A DNA stretch of 64,000 bases from Paragorgia papillata. Taxonomy: Eukaryota > Cnidaria > Anthozoa > Scleralcyonacea > Coralliidae. This document shows, one piece after another, positions 11,395 to 22,561 of this stretch (within the stretch, counting starts at the first letter, position 1; every line of letters begins with the position of its first letter). Made by a program: the position numbers and the translations under genes. A model generated the notes under the pieces. The model worked only from the letters and a program-made list of their open reading frames with translations. It was not told the DNA's origin and searched no databases. Location of the stretch: contig JAWNZC010000351.1 in the NCBI GenBank assembly GCA_035771165.1, positions 10,120,001 through 10,184,000 on the forward strand. The letters are read 5' to 3'.

Positions 11395-11600
11395 GGGCGA
11401 TAAATCTTCTTGTGCTTTTAAATGCAACACGTCTTGTGCTCCTTCAGGCTTCCTTCCCGATTCCCCGATGTATACCAAGCGACATTCACATGAAATGCGA
11501 TTCGGGTTCGTTCTCACTTCCCCCAACTACCTTACTCGAGCAGCAAATTCCTTTCCAATTGTTGACCAATCAGAGTCAGACTTCCAATATCTGGAATGTT
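11395..11600 (-). mobile_element. Penelope-like GIY-YIG endonuclease remnant, unit A
   Basis: The minus strand reads CRLVYIGESGRK and, after a frameshift, LKEHKTCC and KIYRPEDYLE. The VYIGETGRK..LKEHK pattern is typical of the GIY-YIG nuclease at the C-terminus of Penelope-like reverse transcriptases (family knowledge). In copies C (about 43290-43500) and D (about 62700-62905) the canonical GETGR is kept. Frameshifts and a stop show that it is dead. Unit B has lost it in its 4-kb deletion. Confidence 0.55.
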
Positions 11601-11721
11601 CATGACCTCCGACCTTGAGGCTTGAGCTGACCGTTTGAACCAATATTTCGAATTATTGCTTATAGTTTTAGCAAAAGTTTTGTGTAAATAGAATCAATAA
11701 GAATAGATGATAATTATTGTA

Positions 11722-12085
11722 CACTGCAAATCTCGCAGTGTTGTGAGAACACTTAAAAAGTGAAAAAATCACACCAATCAGTGTAAATTAACACACTTCA
11801 TGTGTGTTTCTACACCACGTTTGAGTTAAGTTTACACTCATTTGGTGTAAAGTAGAAAACAGGTATTTTTACCCAATTTTAGTGTAAACGTACCCTACAA
11901 TTGTGTACCTTTACCCCAATTTAGTGTGATTTAACACCAGAGAAAAGTATGTCAATACACTTGTTTGGTGTAAACAGAAAAGTCTAAATGTTAACACCAT
12001 TTCAGTGTAGATACACACTGGACCTAATTAATATTACACTAGAGACAGTGTATTAATACATTTGTCTAGTGTAAACCAACCCAAG
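11722..12085. mobile_element. CACTA-like transposon end with subterminal repeats, unit A
   Basis: Begins CACTGCAAATCTCGCAGTG and then holds many short direct and inverted copies of TTTGGTGTAAA / TTTACACTxxA within 360 bp. A CACTR terminus plus dense short subterminal repeats is the hallmark of EnSpm/CACTA elements (family knowledge). Matching transposase debris lies about 3 kb to the right. I could not find a convincing opposite terminus. The same end occurs at 43620 and 63027. Confidence 0.55.
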
Positions 12086-14660
12086 AAATAATGATGAATA
12101 TTTGATGTGCCTTTTAGTTATAAACACCTGTTCAATGAAAAGCATGGCTGATTTCTATTTTATTTATACCAATAAAAACAAAGAAATACAATGAGACAGT
12201 TCAACAGAATATATAATTATGTAAATCAAGGCAATTAATATACACAGCATCAGAAACTTACGTGTATTATTCACTCTTCCCAAAATTATTTAAAAACGTG
12301 CATATTAGACTGCACTACTAAAATTTAAATCTATAATGACGTTCAAGCGTGTACCTAATTATATACATTTGCCTTCATATAATATGCATGTTTTGCAGAG
12401 AATTATGAAGAGTCAAACATCTTTCTTTACCATTAACATGACTGTCTTGTTTCTGCATGCATGCATGCATGTATAACTATTGTTCAGCATATGATAAATC
12501 ATATTTCATTCTTATAAACTTTCTTACAAATCTATTTACACAAATTGAATATCATTATCTAGGGGGTGATGATCAAGGAAATTATCATAACATTTGAAAA
12601 CAAACTCATTTAACACCATTATTTCATATGAGTGCAAATGCTTGAGAAATCTAAGTGTATGCAATATCGCTTGCAATAAAATAACAGCTAGCCATTAGGA
12701 AGCAAAATCAGATCATCAATAATAATAAATTCTAGAAAATGCGAGTGCTTGACGTAGACAATGACTGAATTTGGTGTATACTTGTTACCATGAATGAGAG
12801 CCCAGCTGGCCCTAAAAGGAAAGTAACCAACTATATAAACTATTGTAGAAGATAGGAGGACACTTTCTGCATGTATTTCCTCCTTTTCAAACTTTTCATT
12901 GCATTCCTTTATCTGAATGGGTATAACTTATAAAAAAATACTTACATAAATAGGTTAGTTTCTTGTTCCAGATATGGATGACACTGACATAGAGACATTC
13001 TTTTGCGATCATCAAGCTCCTTCACTTGCACTGTTGTACCTGTTTGAATTATATACAAGTCAAATTATAAATGTACAGTATACAGTACCAATCATTTTAG
13101 GGTCTAAAGAGAGCAATTGTTTGCATAATGGGGTTATATTTTGACAAAAACACCTGAGTTTTTGACAAAGAAAACTTTACTAAAAACAATTATAACAAAA
13201 ACTGCAATTATTATTATTAAACTTTTTTAACGTGTCTAGTCTTCTAGCCGAACCAAAGGGTCTGCTAATCGGGGACACTGCTAAACCGGTTGGTTTTGGG
13301 GAGGGAGGAAAACTGGGGAACCAGGAGGAAAACCCTTGATGCACAGGAGCACAGAATAGAAATACAACCAGAAGTCCAACTTGCATCAGAACCTTTGAAG
13401 TTTATGTGATCGCACATGTCACCTCGCGCATTTTGATTCTACACCATCCTATGCAATCCTGGCAAGTTCCCCCGGCATTTGGACCTTCAAAAGAAGGTTA
13501 AAACTGCTGATGGAACTTGCCAGGATTGCATAGGATGGCGTAGGACATTGCGTAGTATCGCGTAGGTATGGCGTCGGATGGCGTAAAATATTGCACCTGC
13601 ACATTGAAGAAATGCGAACAAGTTGTCACTCGAGTTGGACTTCTGGTTGTATTTCTATTCTGTGCACAGGAGAGACCAAATGTTCTTATTTATAATAAAA
13701 AATCAGAGGGATCTTATTCTGGGAAGTGCTGAATATTTAGAAAATTCTGCCTGAGACACTTCATTAAAAGAGGACATTTATTTGAAGGGGGTGCTTAGTC
13801 GAATCATTATCATGGTATAATTACTGTATAATTATTCCATAATTATAACTTCTTGAATTTGCTTCATTAAGGACAAATAACGGTTTTAAATCGAGGCTGG
13901 TCATGAAAGAAAACAGTAAATGTATTACAATCTAATTGTCAGCCTCAATTTGAACCCATTGTTTAGTGGGCACTAAAGCAAAATCAGGAAATGTCTAAGT
14001 ATGTTTAGTATACGTACTAAGTTTAAGATATTAATTACATGTACAAACCAGGTCCAATATCAGTAACAGTTTTCAGATAACAATCATCCTCACTCAGCCA
14101 GTATTACATTGGATTCGCTGGTGTCTCATGGCCAAAGTCTTAGGCAAGTTCTTGAAACTACCTAAAAAATGTGCCAGCTTCTTAAAATTAGTGGTGTTTA
14201 GCTTCAAATCTCATGCACCACTGACACAAGTGGCCCATACCTGCAACATTATAAGAAGGTTGTGCTTACTAGGTGAATCGTTAATAAAAAGTTAATACTG
14301 TATATAACTGAAATCTAATCAAAGTAGACTTCAAGTATCAGTAGTTCAAAACAGTTTAAACCTATCAGATGAGATATAATAATTATTCATATTTTTTTAG
14401 GATAATGTTTCAGGTTATTTGTTTTTATTGGCAATGTTTCAGGCAGTCTTACTGCCCATCTTCAGGCCAAGATGTTTTGTTTGAAAATTATGAATAAAAA
14501 GTGATTAATATGAATAGAGGATAATTAGGATGCTTTTCACCGATGCTGTCCCACATGTAGTTGTCACCAATGATCGCATGCGGATAAGTAATTGGTGAAA
14601 ATCATGCACTCAGACTGTTTCACTAGCTACACTTGTCTGTAGATTGAAATGTGTAAAAAT
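12086..14660. other. Non-coding interior of CACTA-like region, unit A
   Basis: Collinear with 43986-46440 in unit C and with the window end in unit D. There are no convincing coding frames. It contains a GCATGCATGCATGCATG run near 12457 and a nested palindrome at 13335-13672. Short plus- and minus-strand frames here are not preserved between copies. Confidence 0.5.
13335..13672. repeat. Nested palindrome, unit A
   Basis: Outer arms: ACAGAATAGAAATACAACCA at the left and its complement at the right. Inner arms: CATCCTATGCAATCCTGGCA and its complement. The spacer between the outer and inner right arms holds repeated GCGTAGGAT / GGCGTAGG motifs. The same structure is at about 45245-45580 in unit C. 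Confidence 0.7.
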
Positions 14661-14693
<33 letters not shown>

Positions 14694-14805
14694 AGTGAGT
14701 TATGGTTCACGAAATGTTAGAGAGTGCTCAATACCATATAGATAGAGCAAAATACAAAGTATAAAGTATAGTTTTACCTTAAAGTCTTCGCTACCAGAGG
14801 TTTCA

Positions 14806-14842
<37 letters not shown>
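14661..14842. repeat. AT microsatellites flanking a short insertion, unit A
   Basis: Two (AT)n tracts (14661-14693 and 14808-14842) bracket about 115 bp that is absent from the equivalent place in unit C, where different sequence lies between AT tracts. TA-rich tracts seem to be repeated insertion targets here. Confidence 0.75.
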
Positions 14843-14847
<5 letters not shown>

Positions 14848-14891
14848 TAAGATTTTGGTATACTGACTACCTTTGAATTTGTTTAGGATAA

Positions 14892-15128
14892 TTAATGAAC
14901 CATAAAATGCTGCTTTGGGATCAGTCTAATAGTTGGGTAGGCTTTCTTGAATTCCTCTATGTAGTCACAAATTAACATGCGAAGGTAAAGTGTTGTTCCT
15001 CCGGAAATAACAAGTGCCACCAAAATGTCAAATATTTTCATCAAATCACAAAACAGCTCCCAATCTGCATTTTCCTCCGGTATTAAATCATGAATGATAA
15101 GAGGTAAAAGCCTACAAAGACACAACAT
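14892..15128 (-). pseudogene. CACTA-like transposase exon fragment, unit A
   Basis: The minus strand reads RLLPLIIHDLI and later LIPKQHFMVH, the start of a K(H/Q)HF.VHYP motif that is common in transposase-domain proteins of CACTA-related elements. In unit C the same exon continues to HYPKQIQ and ends at AAG|GTACAG, so it is a spliced exon. Here one Ala codon is missing, and the upstream coding part lies in inverted orientation at 15485. The parent gene cannot be expressed as is. Confidence 0.5.
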
Positions 15129-15484
15129 TTGTGACGCTAAAAAAATATATGTTATACACTAGAATTAGTAATGGTAAGCTAACAGCCAAGTCTGTACCAT
15201 ACATAAAAGTTTTATATAATTATAATATATAAATATAATTATAATTATTAATATAAATTAAAATTAACCCTTTCACTCCAACAACACTACAAACAGCAAC
15301 ATTGAAGGTGTTATAAAACCATTAGACCTGGATCAATCTCAGCTTTGGGTAGTTTTGGCTTTCTGCTCTAATTCAGGACCATGCTCAGCCTAACCAATAT
15401 ACAGGCAATTGGAAATAATCAACCAGTATTACTCATGGTCCTGATTGGCGCATATGGCGATCATTGACATTAACATTTCTAATT

Positions 15485-15835
15485 GAGCCAGGTGGATTAC
15501 CTTCAGATATCATGCATGATATGCTGGAGGGAGTCTTTCCTCTTCATGTCAAAGCTATGCTGAGAAAGTTTGTTGTGGAGGACAAATAGCCTACAGTAGT
15601 TTCTAAGCCTTTCGTTTCCGCCATGAGCTTGGCCGCGTAGTCGGTTTGGGTTCTTAGACGAATGGTTCTTGAACGTGTCAACCGAGGAAGGCCTAGAAAC
15701 TAGGCTAGAGGACAAATACTTTACTTTGGAAGACCTAAATAAGCGACGGCCAGCTTTCCGTGTGGTGGTGTCATCGATTCTTCGAACAAACCTACAACAT
15801 GAAAGTATTTTGAGGAGTTTAAGGGAGACTGATTC
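15485..15835 (+). pseudogene. CACTA-like transposase fragment, inverted, unit A
   Basis: The plus strand reads GGLPSDIMHDMLEGV..HVKAMLRKFVVEDK and then, past a frame-breaking stretch, KYFTLEDLNKR. The DIMHD(L/M)LEG followed by FTLDELN order matches CACTA-like transposase domains, in which it normally precedes the HHF.VHYP motif. In this window the two parts face opposite ways, so the locus has been rearranged. Frames are broken by a stop and by small indels. Confidence 0.5.
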
Positions 15836-16827
15836 TTAATCCCATAGACGGAAGCCGATTCTGGATCAGTGTCAACTAATTCTGCATGTCTATATCATAC
15901 AGTTTCTCTTGTTCGCATTGTAAATTCTTCCTCTGTAAACTAAAAATTGCTTATAGTTGAAAAGTTTTGCGTTAATAGAATCAATAAGAATAGATGATAT
16001 TGTATTAATATAATAGAGACGCGGCAAACGTCAAAGCGGTTAACAATGAGCTACAATTTAGGTTGAGGGTGGCAAATATGGTGGACAATCTTTTGTTTTA
16101 CGTTCATTAATATTTATAAAGCAACGCTGCTATTGGTTGATTGCTTCATTATACGTGAACAAAAACCTAGAACAAAGATTTCGGCCGCGTTTCCAGAAAA
16201 TTTATTTCTATGGACTATATAGCTAGTGACTCGATCGTGCTAGCAAGGAAGGATCCTGGAATAACAAGTTGAGGTGTACGTCGGATCGGATAGACTTGGA
16301 TCAAGTCTGTCTCTCGACTGTCTGTCCTGATCCACTACGAGTCGGATTAACCTTCGGAACTTATAATCGGAGAGTTTGCCTAAACTGTCAATCCAAATCC
16401 GATCCGAAACCATAAAATTGTAGTCCGATCCGAAAACAGCTGCTCAAATGCGATGCGAAAAAACTCAGTCGAAAAAGAAAACCAATGGACAAATAATTTA
16501 ATAAGAGAACTGATAAAACTGCCTTAATATATTGTGCAATGTCCATACAATACTAGTGAAGTTGTTAATTTTATGACAAAAGCGAATTTGGTGCGGGTAA
16601 AAAAGTACAACTCGGATCCGATCCGGAGAAAAAAGGAACAAAATCCGACCCGAGAAAAAAAGGAACAAAATCCGATCCGAACGTATAAAAGTTTAGTTCA
16701 AATTGGATTCGCACACCTCTAATAAGGCAATTATTTTCTAGTATTCAGCACTTGATTTTCGTCGAGAAAGTAACTTAGCGCCCTTAAAGTAAGTAGGTTT
16801 TGAGTGGTACGCCAAAAAGTGGTAATA
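15836..16827. other. Non-coding stretch with CCGATCCGA motifs, unit A
   Basis: Holds dispersed copies of CCGATCCGAA and its complement between about 16270 and 16690, and a repeat of the AATAGAATCAATAAGAATAG motif also found next to the GIY-YIG remnant. Equivalent regions are 29516-30483 in B and 49590-50387 in C. No gene is seen. Confidence 0.5.
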
Positions 16828-16949
16828 CCCAAGTGTTTTGCGCACTAATTTATAACCCTATATACTCCCCCAACCCTAACCATAGTACCACCGTCCAACT
16901 GCACCCAACCCTAATATTATATGCTATATTGCTGTGCAAAACACTTGGG
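16828..16949. mobile_element. Small MITE with CCCAAGTGTTTTG ends, unit A
   Basis: Inverted ends CCCAAGTGTTTTGCGC and GTGCAAAACACTTGGG bound about 122 bp and are flanked by TA on both sides, as in Tc1/mariner-type MITEs. It is present at 30484-30601 and 50388-50507 in units B and C. In unit A a second element inserted immediately to its right. Confidence 0.6.
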
Positions 16950-17646
16950 TATATATTAGGGTGCATCACATGCCCCTACTTTTTACTCTTAGCCCTACCT
17001 TTTTCTTAGTGGTGAGGTCCATCCTAAATAACAAAATTGTGAAGTTTGGAGTTGATTGGACAATTTTTAGGGGTAGCAAGTGGCCCTTTACTATTACGGC
17101 ATGTCGCATGCGACAAAAATAGCTCAGATTTACCATATTTTGACTCAGGAAGACCATAGAGATTTGATTTTGGTACCAAAAAATGCAGAATTGCCAAGTT
17201 TATATGCCACATGTTAATATTCTAAGGTCTAGAACCTTCATTTTACAAGTTATCCTCTAAAACGTAATTTTTGGGTGGTTTTCATGGTATCGTGACAGTC
17301 AAATTTGAGCATTTGGTCATAATTTGGTTATTGTATGACATTACACAACTAATTAAATGTTTCCATTGTTATACATATATGTTAATACATAATTATGTAT
17401 ATTGTGTAAAAAACTGAAAATTTATATGACATGTCCTCCAAAATAATCTAGTACTAGTTTGTAGTGTAAACAGCCAACTATTAACATACAGTACATCAGT
17501 ATAATACAAAACAGTAGTTCATCAGTACAACACGATATCCAGAATCCTAAACATTGCTACTAGTTCCATTTAAAGAGTGAGGTACCATGAGGATGAAAAT
17601 AATTTTCTCTTTCTTGTATTTGTTTGTGTATGTCTGGAGTTTTCAA

Positions 17647-17940
17647 CTACCTGCAATACTTTCTGGTAGCGTTCTTCCTTGACAGCTCACAGTTCCAAGA
17701 AAATCGTAACCGAGCTTTGACACCTCTCTCTGCAGCATCATTTACCACACTGATGCTATTTACAATGAGCTTAGCTCTTTTGTACCCATCATCACCGTCC
17801 CAATCTGTTAGAGGTTTGTAAAGGAATTCTTGGTTTATCTTCATTATTCTGAAATCCATCCCAACATATCTAGAAAGATCTTGTGTTACCTCTGTTGGCA
17901 TAGTTAGGAAAAGTTGGCTTTCCAAACAACAGTTGATCAT
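17647..17940 (-). pseudogene. Inverted, decayed copy of the transposon-borne protein
   Basis: The minus strand repeats PTEVTQDLSRYVGMD and VVNDAAERGVK from the plus-strand ORF at 18373-19092, with a short deletion (WSF missing) and a frameshift after GVK. It forms the left arm of the palindrome. Confidence 0.6.
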
Positions 17941-18372
17941 TTTTTGGCGCAGTTGAGGGTACAGGAGCTGTGAGTCACCATGGGATATGACATGGGATAT
18001 ATACTACAAACTGCACAAAACGACGTATCTTCTGTAGCTGATGAGTTGCAAATATAGCACCTTTTGGGAGTTCACTCAATATTTTTGTACCCAAGAGATC
18101 CATTCTTATGGCATAGAGAAGTTTTGCCATCCAACGTGCTTTGTGTAATGCACCAGGGCTGCTGAATGAAAACCCTTCTAATTAAAATATTGAGTGAACT
18201 CCCAAAAGGTGCTTGTAGTAACCTAGTGATAGATAATAATTAATCATATACTATAATGACGTATGTAACACTGACGCAATCCCCATACTAAGGGGATTAT
18301 GAAATACTCGAGAGACAGACATTAACCATCCTTTGTAGTAGCAAGACATGTTATAGAATATAAGCACTTTGA

Positions 18373-19092
18373 GAATATTACAGTGCTATATTTGCAACTC
18401 ATCAGCTACAGAAGATACGTCGTTTTGTGCAGTTTGTAGTCTTCAGCTATATCCCATGGTGGCTCACAGCTCCTGTACCCTCAACTGCGCCAAAAAATGG
18501 TCAACTGTTCATCAATTCTCTCATCAACTATATCCTTATAGATGATGTGATCGCTACGGCAGCTATCAAGTGTTTTGGTAACCATAATATTATGTGGTAT
18601 CTTACAGAGGAACTTGTACCACTAGCTCTTTTCAGCAACACAATAGATGTTAACATGAAAAAGAAGATGGTGACCAAGATGTTGGAGCTTAAAGGAGATG
18701 GTCTATGTACAAAGAGGCATGGTACAGGGTTTGGAAAGCCAACTTTTCCTAAGAGGCCAACAGAGGTAACACAAGATCTTTCTAGATATGTTGGGATGGA
18801 TTCTTGGTCTTTTTTCAGAATAATGAAGATAAACCAAGAATTCCTTTACAAACCTCTAACAGATTGGGACAGTGATGATGGGTACAAAAGAGCTAAGCTC
18901 ATTGTAAATAGCATCAGTGTGGTAAGTGATGCTGCAGAGAAAGGTGTCAAGCTCGGTTACGATTTTCTTGGAACAGCTGTCAAGGAAGAACGCTACCAGA
19001 AAGTATTGCAGGTAGTTGAAAACTCCAGACATACACAACCAAATACAAGAAAGAGAAAATTATTTTCATCCTCATGGTACCTCACTCTTTAA
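18373..19092 (+). CDS. Transposon-borne protein, C-terminal portion
   Basis: Open from 18373 to a stop at 19092, without a convincing ATG at its start, so the 5' part is missing or in another exon. It encodes about 240 residues, including LTAPVPSTAPKNG, IATAAIKCFGNHN, LTEELVPLALFSN, DLSRYVGMDSWSFFRIM and VVSDAAEKGVKLGYDFL. The last motif resembles the (N/S)D.AERGVKL segment that ends many uncharacterised mobile-element proteins in cnidarians and arthropods (recalled pattern, not searched). A decayed inverted copy of the C-terminal part lies at 17940-17647. It most likely belongs to the surrounding transposon; the superfamily is not assigned. Confidence 0.45.
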   Translation, partial: EYYSAIFATHQLQKIRRFVQFVVFSYIPWWLTAPVPSTAPKNGQLFINSLINYILIDDVIATAAIKCFGNHNIMWYLTEELVPLALFSNTIDVNMKKKMVTKMLELKGDGLCTKRHGTGFGKPTFPKRPTEVTQDLSRYVGMDSWSFFRIMKINQEFLYKPLTDWDSDDGYKRAKLIVNSISVVSDAAEKGVKLGYDFLGTAVKEERYQKVLQVVENSRHTQPNTRKRKLFSSSWYLTL

Positions 19093-19819
19093 ATGGAACT
19101 AGTAGCAATGTTTAGGATTCTGGATATAGTGTTGTACTGATGAACTACTGTTTTGTATTATACTGATGTACTGTATGTTAATGCATGTTGACTGTTTAGA
19201 CTACAAACTAGTACTAGATTATTTTGGAGGACATGTCATATAAATTTTCAGTTTTTTACACAATATACATAATTATGTATTAACATATAATTATGTATAA
19301 CAATGGAAACATTTAATTAGTTGTGTAATGTCATACAATAACCAAATTATGACCAAATGCTCAAATTTGACTGTCACGATACCATGAAAACCACCCAAAA
19401 ATTATGTTTAAGAGGATAACTTGTAAAATGAAGGTTTTAGACCTTAGAATATTAACATGTGGCATATGAACTTGGCAATTCTGCATTTTTTGGTACCAAA
19501 ATGAAATCTCTATGGTCTTCCTGAGTCAAAATATGGTAAATCTGAGCTATTTTTGTCGCACGCGACATGCCGTAATAGTAAAGGGCCACCTGCTACCCCT
19601 AAAAATTGTCCAATCAACTCCAAACTTCACAATTTTGTTATTTAGGATGGACCTCACCACTAAAAAGAAGGTAGGTTCAATTACATTAACTTTTAAAAAT
19701 CATGGGGCATATGATGCACCCTAGTATATATAACCCAAACATTTCTAGGTTCAGTTTGAGCGCTGTTGACTTTGTTATAGACTGCGAAAGAGAAATTTAA
19801 AGAATTTTATAGTTCTTTA

Positions 19820-19923
19820 TAAATAAGTTTTCAGGAAACACCACGTAAAAGATCTATTTGCTTAGCAAATAAATATTTTAGCAAATAAATATTTTACGTG
19901 GTATTTTCACAAAACTTATTTAT
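19820..19923. repeat. Palindrome with ACGTGG arms, unit A
   Basis: The arms AAATAAGTTTTC.GGAAACACCACGT are mirrored, with AGCAAATAAATATTTT direct repeats in the centre. The same hairpin is present at about 30697-30797 and 50603-50704. It is probably a small foldback element. Confidence 0.65.
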
Positions 19924-21088
19924 ATTACATTATCGTCATGAAAACTTTCAAATAATTAATTTAGTGCTTATATAAACCCAAATACGATATTGCGGTACCA
20001 TTAGCAGCGCTTATACATTCTGAGTTCGTACTGATTTGGATTCTGAGTGCATCTGTCTTTGTGTATCGAAAATGTATCGCTTTTCTGCCAGTTATTGCGG
20101 TGCCCTGACGAGTTGCCGTTCCATTGAGCAGCGGCTAGTTCGTTAGGTAGTTTAGCGTCGCCGTCCTCCACAGGCAACTCTGCTGCTATACTCAGAACTG
20201 TGGACTTTCAACTGTACAGGAAATATTTTAGTCGAGATCAGAATTGTGGCTTTTCAACTGTACGGGCCTCTCTCCTCCGCAGAGGCTTTTCCAGGTCTAG
20301 TGTACGCGCCGGGCGATGTTATGGTAGAGATCTTTATGTTGGCCGAGCATGAAAGGGAGCGGAAGGGATTGGGCGCACTAAATTGGGCTAAAATTTAAAG
20401 ATCTCGACCAAAACATCACCTGTACATTGAAAAGCCACAATTCTGATCTCGACTAAAGTTACATGTGGAATGCTTAATGCTTTTCTTCACAAACATGATG
20501 TCCTCAAAAAGCCGCCACCTAAAACATCGCTTGTATATTCTCTTTCCCAGAGCCCACGTTTCTGTGTCCGTGGCATACCCAGAACTGTGGATTTTCAACT
20601 GTACAGGCAGATACAATTGTGGTGCAAGGAGCTAGTTCGTCAGCCAGTTTAATAACTTCGCTTGTAAGGTTGTGCAGAATTGATAGCCACAGCCACACAA
20701 ACGTCCTTGGGCTCTGGTATTGTCGCCTTGAGAATGGAAGGGCGCGACGTTTTTGACGCGATGGATCCCGGATATTGGCAGCTTTTCCACGATCTCCGTG
20801 AAGCGAACTTGCGTTGCAAGTTCAAGAAAAATGTTGCTCGTATTACCTCAACTTAAAGTCGCAAATAACCACAACAATGACAACATTACTTACATTTTAT
20901 TGAACGAACTGTACCGCATTCAAAGCAACACGATAAATTCCTATAAATTAGTCTGTTAATGCTATAACCTATATATACAGTTTTAGATACTATAGAACAT
21001 AAAAAACAAATAGTATAAACTGTATGCTCCGTATACAGTTCTTGTACAGTTTCGAGGTGCATAAATTTTCTTTGTTTTACGGCATTAG
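19924..21088. other. Region with CAACTGTACAGG inverted motifs, unit A
   Basis: Contains several copies, in both orientations, of TTTTCAACTGTACAGG and GATCAGAATTGTGGC. A near-palindrome is centred near 20380 (GTTTTGGTCGAGATC-type arms in units B and C). A minus-strand frame that is open in unit C (51459-51103) is broken here. The right part (20860-21080) is simple AT-rich sequence conserved in B and C and ends at the acceptor of the RGG exon. Confidence 0.5.
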
Positions 21089-21357
21089 GAATACGAAGAA
21101 AAAATTAAGACGTCAGGACGAGTGAAGCAGACCATCGATATTGATATAAAATATGCCCCAGGTGATAAATTCCAAGATTCAAGAGGAGGACGCCGAGGTC
21201 GTGGTGGAGGGCCCCGAGGTGACCGGGGTGGAGGTGGTGAACGTCGTGATGCATGGCGGTGGTGGAGAGATGCGTGGAGGGAGAGGGGGGAGGCTTTGGT
21301 AGCCGAGAAAGAGGTGGCTTTCACACAGAGGAATTCCCAACTTTGGTTTAAACAATA
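21089..21357 (+). pseudogene. SERBP1/HABP4-like RGG terminal exon, unit A (collapsed)
   Basis: Follows the acceptor TTTGTTTTACGGCATTAG. Phase 0 reads EYEEKIKTSGRVKQTIDIDI, then KFQDSRGGRRGRGGGPRGD, and ends after a frameshift in HTEEFPTLV. An acidic start, an RGG-rich body and a short acidic (E/D)xFPxL(V/A) C-terminus resemble SERBP1/HABP4/Vig mRNA- and ribosome-associated proteins (family knowledge). The FGDRGG repeat block present in B and C is almost wholly deleted here. The body and the tail are in different frames, so this copy looks non-functional. Upstream exons are not identified. Confidence 0.45.
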
Positions 21358-21405
21358 GTTTTAATGAAGTTGTCGGTAATTAACTTATACATAATTATAG
21401 AATGG

Positions 21406-21991
21406 ATCGTTTTCACTCATGTCATCGGTGGCCCCATTGGGGTGGTGAAACAATACGACATTTTTGAATAAGAATAGAGCTAAATTCCCATGGGATAAAG
21501 ATGGTACACCAATATGGCCGCATTTCATTGTTTCGGTACACCAATTTATATGGCCGCCGTGACGTCAGATGAAAACGATCTATTCTTTTATTGTTAGGTA
21601 TAGCGTTTGGTATGTTTCTGAACCATCGTATGAGCTACCGCTAAAATAAAGAGATTTTGAATGGTACGCTAGCTAAAAAGAAAATGTTTGAACACAAGCA
21701 ATTTTTGCATTACTGTAAATATGGCAGATTCAATATTTTTCTAGCTTCATAATTATGATTTCTTCATAATGCTACTTTTGATATGTTTCCCAATCACCAA
21801 ATGCTGGTAAAAAGTTCGTTGATTTCATCTGATGTCACGGCGGCCATATTGGTGTACCAAAACAATGAAATGACGGCCATTTTGGTGTACCAACTTTATC
21901 CTATGGGAATTTAGCTCTATTCTGATTCGAAGATTTTGAATTGTTTTACCACCCCAATGGGGGCCACTGATCACGTGACTGAAAATGATCC
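21406..21991. mobile_element. MITE with GGATCRTTTTCACTC ends, unit A
   Basis: Inverted ends GGATCGTTTTCACTCA and TGACTGAAAATGATCC, with subterminal CCCCATTGGGGTGG and, further in, a GGCGGCCAT / TGACGTCA-rich part repeated in both orientations. It is about 586 bp with no coding capacity. Related copies are at 33745-34294 and, truncated, around 33475-33634, 53150-53320 and 53425-53735. Confidence 0.65.
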
Positions 21992-22088
21992 ATAAGCTAC
22001 ACTAAGCTAAATGCTCGAATTAGCGCTTAGCTTCAAATAAGCGTCCATGCATTCTCGAATTATCGCTTCTCCTAAAGCCCAACTTTTG

Positions 22089-22410
22089 TTAATAAGCGCC
22101 CCTCCCCCTATATATAAACCTCCAATAAACCAAACGCGCCCTTGCTGTCTCCTTAAACCGACCAATCACAGCAAGGCTGCCGGCTTGAGCTGACCGTTTC
22201 AACCACGGTTTTAAGTTCAGTAAAAAATTTTCGTAAATAGAATCAATAAGATGATGTAACTGTTGTAATCGCGATGTGAATATATGTACATCAGTACATA
22301 ATTCATGAACCAAAAACAAAAGAAATTAATGTTTAATCAATGCTTTGAAATCAGAAGAAAAGTACTAGTACTTTGAGATAATGCAAGGCAAATTATGATT
22401 ACGTTTCAGA
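22089..22410. other. Unit A right end, Penelope-like flank without RT fragment
   Basis: Contains GCTTGAGCTGACCGTTTC and AATAGAATCAATAAGA motifs shared with the sequence beside the GIY-YIG remnant. Compared with units B and C, about 165 bp carrying the reverse transcriptase fragment is missing at 22290. No gene is seen. Confidence 0.5.
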
Positions 22411-22435
22411 GGTATCTTCGGAGTTTTGAGAAGTC

Positions 22436-22561
22436 AGTTCAAATACTCGACGTCGGACTTTACCGGGATTACAAAGCCCTCGTGCATTAAAAAGGCTCGC
22501 CTTTTCAAAAAGCACTCGAACTTTGAAATCCCGGCAAAGTCCTCCGTCTCGTATTTGAACT
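22436..22561. repeat. Unit-start hairpin, copy B
   Basis: Same hairpin as at 2629, with a slightly longer loop that contains AAAGGCTCGCCTTTT, itself a small palindrome. Confidence 0.75.

Larger units (their letters stand above)
16957..19723. mobile_element. 2.77-kb palindromic transposon unique to unit A
   Basis: The ends share TAGGGTGCATCA and ATGCCCC as inverted repeats. The empty site in units B and C reads GGG(T/C)ATATA..ACCC, and here TA-rich sequence lies on both sides, so a target duplication of about 7-8 bp is possible but cannot be delimited. The element is itself a giant foldback: about 16957-18060 is mirrored by about 18390-19723, and the spacer contains a further inverted pair (GCACCTTTTGGGAGTTCAC at 18057 and its complement ending at 18212). 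The right arm holds the longest coding stretch. Confidence 0.75.
2604..22410. repeat. Segmental array unit A (19.8 kb)
   Basis: First unit of a head-to-tail array. The unit start GGTATCTTCGGAG recurs at 22411, 34911 and 54351, each followed by the same order of landmarks: hairpin, minus-strand repeat-protein gene, CRE-like palindrome, GIY-YIG debris, CACTA-like end, transposase debris, RGG exon. Left of 2604 the similarity to the other unit junctions stops. Unit A alone carries the 2.77-kb palindromic insertion at 16957-19723, and it lacks about 0.8 kb right of its RGG exon. Confidence 0.85.

Noticed and set aside
16861..16915. CCCTAACC-like motifs suggesting telomeric repeat
   Set aside because: Only isolated AACCCTAA words inside a small MITE, not a tandem TTAGGG array.
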